From Microbulbifer sp. GL-2 (GTDB taxonomy: Bacteria > Pseudomonadota > Gammaproteobacteria > Pseudomonadales > Cellvibrionaceae): a DNA stretch of 64,000 bases. Both the position numbers and the translations under genes were made by a program. The notes beneath the pieces were generated by a model, which saw only the letters and a program-made list of their open reading frames with translations, made no database searches and was not told where the DNA came from. The stretch is taken from the NCBI RefSeq assembly GCF_007183175.1, contig NZ_AP019807.1:3778001-3842000 (forward strand), given 5' to 3'. Shown piece after piece: positions 33,062 to 40,480 of this stretch (the first letter of the stretch is position 1; the number at the start of each line of letters is the position of its first letter).

Positions 33062-33926
33062 TATCCTCATAGTTGTGGCTTGCCTGCGTTTAAGATGTCC
33101 GTTTTTTGGCGCAATCACTAGTGGTGAGTGTTGGAAATATCTATCCTTGAAAGTAAGTATTAGGCTCTTGGAGGAAGTCAGGGTGTTAATTGCAGCATAG
33201 ATTAAGAGTGACCCTGTTAAAAATAGCCAGCTACAAGAATAATTATAATAATCTAAATTGTTTTTCTTGATATACAGGTTCCAGGCACATCTTTCTTTTG
33301 GTCAGATAATTTTTAAGTGGTTGGGTTATTTGGGGTTGTCAATTTCATCAGAGCTATGGTTTTTTTGAACTTTATTATTTTTGATAGGGCTGCCTCTAAA
33401 CGGCAGCTCTTTATTTTTTGAAGTTTTGTTGTATCTAATCAGCTTTGTTTTGTAGGCCTTTATTTGAATTGGTTTAAATATAATCATTTTTCTTCTCCTG
33501 CGAGATACAGGTTATTTTAGCGATGACGGTCAATATTTCTCGTTTGGAAATTCAGTTTTGAGTTGGCTGAGTTGCTGCTTTGTCAGCCTCCTTATTGAGA
33601 TGCTTTTCATAGTTTCATGCAAAAACTGATTAAATCTGGCCTCTATACGAGTATTTGGATTGAGTGGATCATTAATTTTTGTATTCCTACTATTTTTTTC
33701 CGTCTATAGGCTGGTCAGGAGGTTGAAGAGGACTTGGCGGTTACTTATGTTTTCGTGCTTACCCTCACACGCTGAAAAGTGTCTATGTGTCTATGTGTCT
33801 ATGTGTCTATGTGTCTATGTGTCTAGGGGCTTAATTGAAGCCCCAGGATGACTTAAGCGCTATTTACCAGGGGTTGAGAGCGGCTAATCTGAAGTGCAGT
33901 TGTACGAGGTATTGTATAGTTCTTCT
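33062..33926. other. A+T-rich intergenic region
   Basis: About 865 bases with no gene I can support. It contains the 8-bp tandem repeat at 33779-33825 and leads into the RND fossil. Confidence 0.55.
33779..33825. repeat. 8-bp tandem repeat, GTCTATGT x about 5.9
   Basis: Five exact copies of GTCTATGT from 33781 to 33820, plus GTCTA at the right end and GT at the left. An 8-bp unit changes reading frame with each copy gained or lost. It is a candidate variable-number repeat, but no intact gene reads through it. Confidence 0.95.
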
Positions 33927-34464
33927 CGTCTGATTCTGGTGTTGAATGTGCTGTTTGCCGTGCCCGGTGTGAAGCTTGAAACCATGCCGGAAATTGATAC
34001 ATTTGAGGTGTAGGTCTCTGCAACCTATGCTGTTACTGCCGAGGTGGAAGACAGTATTTGCCCTCTCCTTGAAGCCACCGCTCGCATTTGCTGTATTGGT
34101 GAGCATCTGTGTGAAGCGAAAGACAATCTCCGGCTAACGACTCTGAAAATGCAGGAAGCTAACGATATGAACCAGTTTGCCGCCGATGTAGAGGCTGCAG
34201 TAGATAGCACCGATTTTCACCCTGCGTAGAGAGAGCGCCCGAGAATTGAGGAAGCGGGTTGCCGTACGGTGTTGTTATTAGTGCTATCAGTACCGAACTG
34301 CTGATGCCGCAACTGAATCAGCTGGCAGAACATTACTGCCGTGAATTACTGAGCGATCCTGCCATGTCGCTTGTACTTATCTTAAGTTTTCCCGGCCATC
34401 AGCTACAGATCGAACTTCCGATCTCAGAGACTTTGAGAAATTTGCTTAGAGGTGTGTCTGGCTA
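33927..34464 (+). pseudogene. Remnant of an RND efflux permease (N-terminal part)
   Basis: Three segments together match the N-terminal periplasmic porter region of an RND permease. They are VLFAVPGVKLETMPEIDTFE, a stop codon (TAG at 34011), VSATYAVTAEVEDSI with AKDNLRLTTLKMQE and MNQFAADVEAAVDS, another stop near 34227 and then RERPRIEEAG. A frame change follows with VVISAISTELLMPQL and GHQLQIELP. The intact counterpart would read VSATYPGATAEEVEDSI and DFPERAERPRIEEAG. There is no trace of the remaining 800 residues. It is not from the same RND subgroup as the permease at 21347. Confidence 0.8.
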
Positions 34465-34657
34465 GACTTTGCCGCAACAATATATAACCAGCCACTATAA
34501 GCACTTTTCCCTTTTGTAGTGCTAGATTCGGCATCCTTGTAACCTTCAAAGTCTTCCCGGCTTAGAAACCTTTTGGTTCCCACGATGCGATCGTTATCGT
34601 TAAGTTGTGATTAAAAATTGACCGGCTCATAGGCCGCTATTTGTTGTGGCTTACTAT

Positions 34658-34686
34658 TTGACAGTGTGCGACATATGTCGCACACT
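34658..34686. promoter_or_regulatory. 24-bp perfect palindrome, candidate BlaI-type operator with -35 element
   Basis: A perfect palindrome spans 34663-34686, with half-site AGTGTGCGACAT. TTGACA, a consensus -35, is at 34658-34663, so its last base is the first of the palindrome. A repressor dimer here would cover the promoter. The operator lies 49 bp upstream of the BlaI-type ATG, which supports autorepression of the operon. Confidence 0.8.
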
Positions 34687-34734
34687 TGCGTCTATTGTAG
34701 CGACTGTGAAGCTGATGTCACGAGAAGAAAATTA

Positions 34735-35112
34735 ATGAAAGAATCTAAGCCGTCTCCCTCAGAGCTCGCCCTCTTGAAAGCGCTTTGGAAGCAAAGCCCG
34801 CAAAGCGCGAGAGAAATACACGACAAAGTGAAATTTGAACTCCAATGGTCTTATTCATCCACGCGAAAGACATTAGACAGAATGCGTGATAAATCACTGG
34901 TGATCCAGTCAGAGGTACACGGCATTCAAGTCTATAAGGCTGCCCTCGATAAGGTTGAGACACTTGCTCAATATGCTACAGACTTTGCGACACGGGTTCT
35001 TGAACTGGATGGCCCACTTCCTATTGCCATGTTTGCCAATAGCAAGTTAATGGATGAGAAGGAGTTGGAAGAGTTGCAAGAAATGCTGAATGGCTGGCCA
35101 GATGCAGATTGA
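34735..35112 (+). CDS. BlaI/MecI/CopY family transcriptional repressor
   Basis: 125 residues from the ATG at 34735 (GAGAAG upstream). The longer frame to 34666 runs through the operator palindrome and is rejected. The winged helix reads PSPSELALLKALWKQSPQSA, then REIHDKV and YSSTRKTLDRMRDKSLV; the C-terminal dimerisation part is shorter and Glu/Leu-rich. Family members repress beta-lactamase or PBP2a genes and are cleaved when the partner M56 protease is activated. Here it is the first gene of an operon with an M56-M23 fusion (23 bp gap) and an M23 endopeptidase, with no beta-lactamase. Confidence 0.9.
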   Translation: MKESKPSPSELALLKALWKQSPQSAREIHDKVKFELQWSYSSTRKTLDRMRDKSLVIQSEVHGIQVYKAALDKVETLAQYATDFATRVLELDGPLPIAMFANSKLMDEKELEELQEMLNGWPDAD

Positions 35113-35135
35113 ATTGAGGAGGGTAGGAACTAACA

Positions 35136-36629
35136 ATGTCGGAAATAATCTCCTCTCTATCTCCCTATGCGCTCAACCTTTTGGTGGTGTCAGTATTCTG
35201 TCTTTTTTGGACGTGCATGATATACGTTGGTTTACGAGGTATTACTTCTTATGCCAGTGCCAGGGTTAAGGTAGTTAATTACTGGCGTAGCTTCTGGTTG
35301 TGTGCCTTCTGCGTGATTAGCCTGCCATTTTTTCTTGCTCAGTTTTTAGATCTTTCATCAACAGGGTTGGTGCCAGAATTCAGCTATGATATTGCACCTC
35401 CAGCGGAAGTTTTCAGCCGAAGTTTGAGTGAAAGTTCTCTGCAGAAGGACAGGACGCTAACGCTGAATAACATTGATATTTTAGCGGTTGGCTGGGCGCT
35501 TTTGTATATTGGCGGGACATTGCTAAGTCTGACACTGATGGTTCGGAGGCATTGCCGACTGGCGAGAGAGCTTGACATAGCTAATGAAATTGATGTTGGG
35601 CGAAAAATTCTTGGTAGCCTGCTAACTAACTTACAATATGATTATTTGGCTAAGAATAATGTGAAAGTAATCCTTACAGAAGCCAAGTGCTCTCCATTTG
35701 TCGTTGGTCTATTTAGACACAAGCTCATTTTACCTAGCTACATGTTATCGATGGATGCGAAGGAAAAAGAGCTGGTTATGGAGCATGAGTTAACCCATAT
35801 CAGAAGGCGAGATCCCATGCTGATCATGCTTGTTCATATGTTGGGTTGCTTTTTGTGGTTTATTCCATTTATCAGATGGTTTAAAACCCAATTTATATGG
35901 GCTGTGGAGCTTAGTTGCGATCGGCATGTGTTGAAATCCTCTGATGCTGGAATTGGAAAGATATATGCCCAGGCAATGCTACGTACGTTACAGCAGTGCT
36001 CAGGGGTAGATAATCGTAAGGGGGTGATTGGCATTTCGGCATTTAATGAAATTAGCCAGCTATCTCTATTTAAGAGGAGAATGGTAAATATTAGGGAGGC
36101 TACTCAAGGCTCTAGGATTAACAAGTTAAAGTCTGGGACCTTAAGAGTATTACTTTTAATCTGCACCTCACTTTTTACGGTTGGAGGTGTCTTGGCAAAG
36201 CCTAGTTTGTCAATATCTAGCTTTGAAATAGTGGATTGGATTATTCCGGTTGAAAATGCACGTATAAGTAGCCAATTTGGTGAGTTGAATACTTTCAGAA
36301 AAAATCCTCATAGGGGTACTGATTTTGCTGCCGTGCTGGGCACGCCAATAGTAGCCCCTGCTGATGGAATCATTGTTGTTTCAACCGATCACTACAAACA
36401 CAAAAATTATGGGAAAATTATTGTTATTGATCATGGGGAGGGTACTCAGACACTTTACTCACATTTAGATACTCGAGAGGTTGAGATTGGACAAAGAGTA
36501 AAAGCGGGACAGAAGATAGGAGCAGTTGGTGCTACTGGAAAAGTAACAGGTCCCCATCTTCACTTTGAGCTCATAGAAAAAGGTGAGAGAGTTGATCCAG
36601 AGCACTTATTAGTGTTGTGGGCTGGTTGA
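35136..36629 (+). CDS. BlaR1-like M56 metalloprotease fused to a C-terminal M23 (LytM) domain
   Basis: 497 residues. Membrane segments lie at about 12-34, 51-71, 115-134 and 335-354. The M56 protease domain sits between the third and fourth, with HEXXH as MEHELTHIRRRDP (H217, E218, H221) and the third ligand probably in AVELSCDRHV (E258). BlaR1 and MecR1 end in an extracytoplasmic penicillin-binding sensor. Here that place (about 375-492) is taken by a complete M23 endopeptidase domain: HRGTD (H392, D396), YSHLD (H443), PHLHFE (H474, H476). Peptidoglycan sensing or cleavage coupled to cleavage of the adjacent BlaI-type repressor is an inference. It ends 3 bp before the next gene. Confidence 0.9.
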   Translation: MSEIISSLSPYALNLLVVSVFCLFWTCMIYVGLRGITSYASARVKVVNYWRSFWLCAFCVISLPFFLAQFLDLSSTGLVPEFSYDIAPPAEVFSRSLSESSLQKDRTLTLNNIDILAVGWALLYIGGTLLSLTLMVRRHCRLARELDIANEIDVGRKILGSLLTNLQYDYLAKNNVKVILTEAKCSPFVVGLFRHKLILPSYMLSMDAKEKELVMEHELTHIRRRDPMLIMLVHMLGCFLWFIPFIRWFKTQFIWAVELSCDRHVLKSSDAGIGKIYAQAMLRTLQQCSGVDNRKGVIGISAFNEISQLSLFKRRMVNIREATQGSRINKLKSGTLRVLLLICTSLFTVGGVLAKPSLSISSFEIVDWIIPVENARISSQFGELNTFRKNPHRGTDFAAVLGTPIVAPADGIIVVSTDHYKHKNYGKIIVIDHGEGTQTLYSHLDTREVEIGQRVKAGQKIGAVGATGKVTGPHLHFELIEKGERVDPEHLLVLWAG

Positions 36630-36632
36630 TTT

Positions 36633-38024
36633 ATGGCTAAGTCTGTGGTGGGTAAAATTACTTTGGGTCGGTTTCCAGCTACTTGTGGTTATGAAATTAT
36701 CAACTTGGTTTATATGCTATTGGTGGCGATAATTTCTCTAAATGTGGTGAAAGCAAATTCCCAGGACCATTATGAAAACATCATTCAAATCAATGAAGAT
36801 ATTGCATCAATATTTTTTTCTGAAAAATCTGATCAATCTTCTTTGAAAATTTTTAGTGGCCCAATTTATGTGCCCAGTATAGAGGGTTCTGCTATTGATC
36901 GAGAGAGGTCTGGTAAGGTAAAAGAGGTATCTCTTTCAAATAATCAAGGCCTGCTGTCTTTGTTTTCTGAAAACCACATTGGAGATGAGGATGCTTATGA
37001 GATTCTAGATGTCTTGTCGGAGTACCTTGATGTCAATGCTGTAGCAGTTGGGAGGAAATTTCGATTAATCTTTGATGAGCAGTCACAGCTCCAAAGTATT
37101 CGTGTGAAGTTAGCATTTGCTGAGAGCCTGGAGGTCAAGAGGACAGATCAAGGATTTATCGCTGTAAGACATAAGAATCCAACAGCTTTACAGTATCATT
37201 ATGTTGAAGGTGAGATTGTAGGCAGTCTATATAATACGGGATTAAGGCTCGGTTTATCTAATGCAGTACTGGTAAGATTGAATGAAATTTTAAGCTACGA
37301 AGTGGATTTTCAGCGTGAGATTCACTCTGGAGACCGATTCTCTGTATTCTATAGTACATTGCGAGATAACCTGGATGGCAGTGAAAATTTTCATTCAATA
37401 AATTTTACGGCGCTGTCACTGGGGAGTAAAGCCACCTCTCTTTACAGATATCAATTTGATAAATCTGGGAGGGTTGATTACTTCCATCCTAATGGAAAAA
37501 GTTCCAGGAGTTTTCTAATGAAAACCCCGCTCGAGAATGCACGGTTATCTTCCTATTATGGTAGACGAAAACATCCAGTTCTGGGTTATACCAGAATGCA
37601 TAATGGTTTGGATTTCGGTGCTCCATTAGGAACCCCTATACTGGCTGCTGGAGATGGGACAGTGGAGAGAGCCTCTTACTTTGGTAGCTTTGGCAATTAC
37701 ATTCGAATTGGCCATAGATCAGGTATTCAGACCATTTACGCACATCTGAAAGGTTATGCCAAAGGCATTAAAGCGGGTGTGACAGTGGAGCAGGGGCAGT
37801 TGATAGGTTATTTGGGGGCTACAGGTAGGGTTCAAGGCCGGCATCTACACTATGAAATTCATAAAAATGGTAAAGCAATAGACCCGCTCAGGTTAGACCT
37901 TCCCGCTTCAGATCACTTGTCTGGGGCAATGCTAAAACTTTTCGAGAATCATGTTGAAAAGACTGATCGGGAATTGCGGTTTCACAGAAAGTCGGCTGCG
38001 CTGACGGGAAAATCTCTAAGATAA
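36633..38024 (+). CDS. MepM-like M23 peptidoglycan endopeptidase
   Basis: 463 residues. A membrane anchor or signal lies at about 22-40. The middle (about 100-290) resembles the LysM/OapA-like and Csd3 domain 2 regions of MepM (LLSLFSENHIGDEDAYEILD; EIHSGDRFSVFYSTLRD). The M23 domain (about 300-420) has all zinc and catalytic positions: HNGLDFGAPLGTPI, YAHLKGY and GRHLHYEIHKNGKAIDPL. Such enzymes cleave D-Ala-meso-DAP crosslinks to allow wall growth. It starts 3 bp after the M56-M23 fusion and is probably the effector controlled by that system. It is clearly A+T-rich. Confidence 0.92.
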   Translation: MAKSVVGKITLGRFPATCGYEIINLVYMLLVAIISLNVVKANSQDHYENIIQINEDIASIFFSEKSDQSSLKIFSGPIYVPSIEGSAIDRERSGKVKEVSLSNNQGLLSLFSENHIGDEDAYEILDVLSEYLDVNAVAVGRKFRLIFDEQSQLQSIRVKLAFAESLEVKRTDQGFIAVRHKNPTALQYHYVEGEIVGSLYNTGLRLGLSNAVLVRLNEILSYEVDFQREIHSGDRFSVFYSTLRDNLDGSENFHSINFTALSLGSKATSLYRYQFDKSGRVDYFHPNGKSSRSFLMKTPLENARLSSYYGRRKHPVLGYTRMHNGLDFGAPLGTPILAAGDGTVERASYFGSFGNYIRIGHRSGIQTIYAHLKGYAKGIKAGVTVEQGQLIGYLGATGRVQGRHLHYEIHKNGKAIDPLRLDLPASDHLSGAMLKLFENHVEKTDRELRFHRKSAALTGKSLR

Positions 38025-38161
38025 CATATAGGGTAGCCAGCCTAAATTGTATTTGGGTTCACGGGAAGGTATCCATCTATTAAATCATGCCTGAGGAATA
38101 CAAGGTTATTCTGTCGAGTTGATTCAATTGATATTAATTTCTATTGAGTGTTCCGGCATTT

Positions 38162-39082
38162 ATGGGTGGCGGTTTTAAAGTTAATAATAAGTGGGTTGTA
38201 TTGGTGATTAGAAGTATATTAGTTGTGGCCTTACTGCTAACCTCATATCAGGTGTCTTCGGATGAGCTTATTACCCAGCTTTCAGGTGCTTTTGAAATTC
38301 AAGACTCTAGAAGTTTCACGATTAGATCAAAAATCTTGGGTCGGAAGTATGATCTTTATATCAAATTGCCTGCTGGGTACTTTGAAGAGGTGAATAGAGA
38401 GAGGGATTACCCTGTACTATATTTAAATGATGGGCCGCATACTTTTAAGGTTGCCGCGGGTGCTACACATTTTAAGAAAATGAATAAAGCGATTGTTGTT
38501 GGCATTTCTTTTGCGCATGGAGAAAGCGGGCAGTACAGTCGGGTTCGAGATCTTACTCCAGAATACGATAAAAGCTGGAAGAAGTATAAGACTGGAGGAG
38601 CAGAGAAATACTTAAGATTTATTGAGAGTGAAGTCATCCCATTTGTGGAAACTCGCTATCGTGTCAATTCATCGAGGCGTATTCTCTCTGGCCATTCTTT
38701 GGGGGGATCTTTCGGTGCCTGGGCCCTTTTTAAAAAGCCGCGGCTGTTTTCCAGTTATATCCTGACAAGTCCCTCTTTGTGGTTCAAGGATGAAATGGTT
38801 TTTGATGTTGAAGAAGAGTACGCAAAGAAAAATAAGTCACTCAATGTAAATATCTTTATGGCTACTGGTGCTTTGGAGAAGGCCAAGAAAAGGGGGATGC
38901 TCAATGATATGGTGGATGGACACCAGAGATTTGTTAAGCAATTACGCTCCCGTGATTATCAGGGGCTACATATTGAGGATGAGGTGGTTGTAGGCACAGA
39001 TCACTTTTCAACGTTCCCTGTTGGCCTGACAAAAGGACTCAGGTGGATTTATCATGACCTGTGGAATCTTGACAGCGAATAA
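38162..39082 (+). CDS. Secreted esterase of the esterase D / IroE type
   Basis: About 306 residues from the ATG at 38162; a GTG at 38144 is possible and neither has a good ribosome-binding site. A signal or anchor (LVIRSILVVALLLTSYQ) is followed by an alpha/beta hydrolase of the putative-esterase family: YPVLYLNDGPHTF, the nucleophile elbow LSGHSLGGSFGAW, YILTSPSLWF and the catalytic His in GTDHFSTFP. The family includes enterobactin-type esterases and S-formylglutathione hydrolase. It follows the M23 gene by 137 bp in the same direction, so co-regulation with the wall genes is possible but not shown. Confidence 0.82.
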   Translation: MGGGFKVNNKWVVLVIRSILVVALLLTSYQVSSDELITQLSGAFEIQDSRSFTIRSKILGRKYDLYIKLPAGYFEEVNRERDYPVLYLNDGPHTFKVAAGATHFKKMNKAIVVGISFAHGESGQYSRVRDLTPEYDKSWKKYKTGGAEKYLRFIESEVIPFVETRYRVNSSRRILSGHSLGGSFGAWALFKKPRLFSSYILTSPSLWFKDEMVFDVEEEYAKKNKSLNVNIFMATGALEKAKKRGMLNDMVDGHQRFVKQLRSRDYQGLHIEDEVVVGTDHFSTFPVGLTKGLRWIYHDLWNLDSE

Positions 39083-39398
39083 AGAGGGTAAGTTAAACTT
39101 TACTTTGCTATATGTTATTTGAGAGTTATGAGCGAGCGGCAGATTTCCCGGAATCTAATATGGTAAATTTACGAATTTGGAAGCTTGATAAAAAGTTTGA
39201 TTTCATTGTTGCGGAATATTGCCTGATTAGTGTGATCAATTTAATAATCTCAGGTTCGCAGTTGGTTTCTAGGAGATTGCATAACATTGTACTAGCCTGT
39301 ATCCCACTAGGGCCTGATGTCGGTTTTTCACTGTATCAATACGGAACTCACTGCAGTCGTTTAAGTTGAATCCCGTTATATAGAGGATATACATTTTT

Positions 39399-39560
39399 TT
39401 ATTTACACTTTTTTCCCTGCCTCTTGAGTAGGGTTGTCGCACTTAGGGTCATTTCTTTGAGAAGTTCGAGGAACCTGTCTTCGGTCATATTTCTCGCTGG
39501 TGAAATACAGTATTGGCCTAGTTGTTGCTCAACAATTTTCCGTCCTTTAGACGGTAACAT
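39399..39560 (-). pseudogene. Coding-like 53-residue frame, probable gene tail
   Basis: The frame reads KGRKIVEQQLGQYCISPARN, then MTEDRFLELLKEMTLSA and ends LLKRQGKKCK. It stays open upstream to a stop at 39597-39599 (SGWVYRFSARMLPSKG), with no ribosome-binding site at the ATG at 39560. Amino-acid usage is protein-like, including an amphipathic helix. It is best read as the 3' end of a larger lost gene; no family is recognised. Confidence 0.35.
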
Positions 39561-39596
39561 ACGCGCGGAGAATCGGTAAACCCATCCGCTGAGTGA

Positions 39597-39779
39597 TCAG
39601 TTATTTATACTGTTGCGATCGAAAACCTGAACCCCTTTTCCATTAGCAATATTGACCCTTTTATCGTTAAGCTCAGTGGTGTCCCAGTTAAGTGAGGCCC
39701 CCTGAGTGTCCGCTGGACTAGCCTGAGCTCCAGACTTGGGCAGCGCTTCAGAAACAATATAAAATTCGCTGAGCGGCAT
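39597..39779 (-). CDS. Possible 60-residue small protein
   Basis: A short frame preceded by a strong ribosome-binding site (AAGGGAGAGA, about 4-13 bp before the ATG). It starts MPLSEFYIVSEALPKSGAQ and continues polar and Asn/Asp-rich with LNWDTTELNDKRVNIANGKG. There are no Cys, no membrane segment and no recognised family. It could be a real small protein or a gene start now cut short; the coding-like frame at 39399-39560 lies just downstream. Confidence 0.35.
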   Translation of the reverse strand: MPLSEFYIVSEALPKSGAQASPADTQGASLNWDTTELNDKRVNIANGKGVQVFDRNSINN

Positions 39780-40480
39780 TATTCTCTCCCTTATGCAAGT
39801 AGTCGCCTTGGGTCATTTTTGTTTTATTGTTTGCCAGATGGTTTGTTTTCCTTGATTTTGAGTGTATAAGCGGTAATTCAGTTAGGTTGAAAGTGCCTCA
39901 ACGGATCTTTACCTATTTATTAACTTGGCGCATAAGCAGCACGGTAGGTTAAGGGAAGCCGGCTTGATTGTACATCTGATCTATTTTATAAAATTCGAAG
40001 ATTGGGAGTGAAAATCTTACAGATTGTCCAGTTTTCTTGATGATTTATAACCCATCACCACGGCCTGATGATCGATAATATTTAGATATTTTAAAGTATT
40101 TAAAGTTCGACCCACCTTGAATGGAGGTTGTGTCGTTAGTTATTTCCTTTCATTTGCGCACACAAATATTGAGAAAGGATCTTGCTTTCCATGTAAGTGT
40201 ATCCTCACTATTTATCCTGGGTTACGATATTAATATTATGGATGTGAGTTTTTTTAGTTATTGATATTGGTTAGCTAGTGTTCTGCCTTGTTTTATTTTA
40301 TGAAATAGAGACTGCCGTTTTGAGATGCACGTCCAAATTCTGGATGTATAAATTGCTTTGAAAATTCTGAAGGATAGTCTGGAAGGGTGAGGCTGATATT
40401 TGCTGAGCTTTCATTTTGTGAGTTTTGACTTCCGGTGGGGCACTCATTGAGACCTCGTAATACAAGAATGGATAATAAGT

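Larger units (their letters stand above)
39083..40480. other. A+T-rich region with small or decayed frames
   Basis: About 1.4 kb without a confident gene. Two short minus-strand frames (39399-39560, 39597-39779) look partly coding and are listed separately. From 39780 to 40480 I see only non-coding A+T-rich sequence. Confidence 0.5.

Noticed and set aside
33779..33825. A CRISPR array at the 8-bp repeat, or at the 11-bp repeat at 61751
   Set aside because: The units are far too short and adjacent, with no spacers and no cas genes.
33660..33851. A 63-residue frame spanning the 8-bp repeat
   Set aside because: Half of it is the translated repeat and the rest has no protein-like features or ribosome-binding site.
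34735..36629. A classical beta-lactam resistance regulatory pair
   Set aside because: The penicillin-binding sensor domain is absent from the M56 protein and no beta-lactamase or PBP gene is adjacent.
39112..39369. An 85-residue plus-strand frame after the esterase gene
   Set aside because: It has no ribosome-binding site or recognisable domain, and its composition is like the surrounding non-coding DNA.
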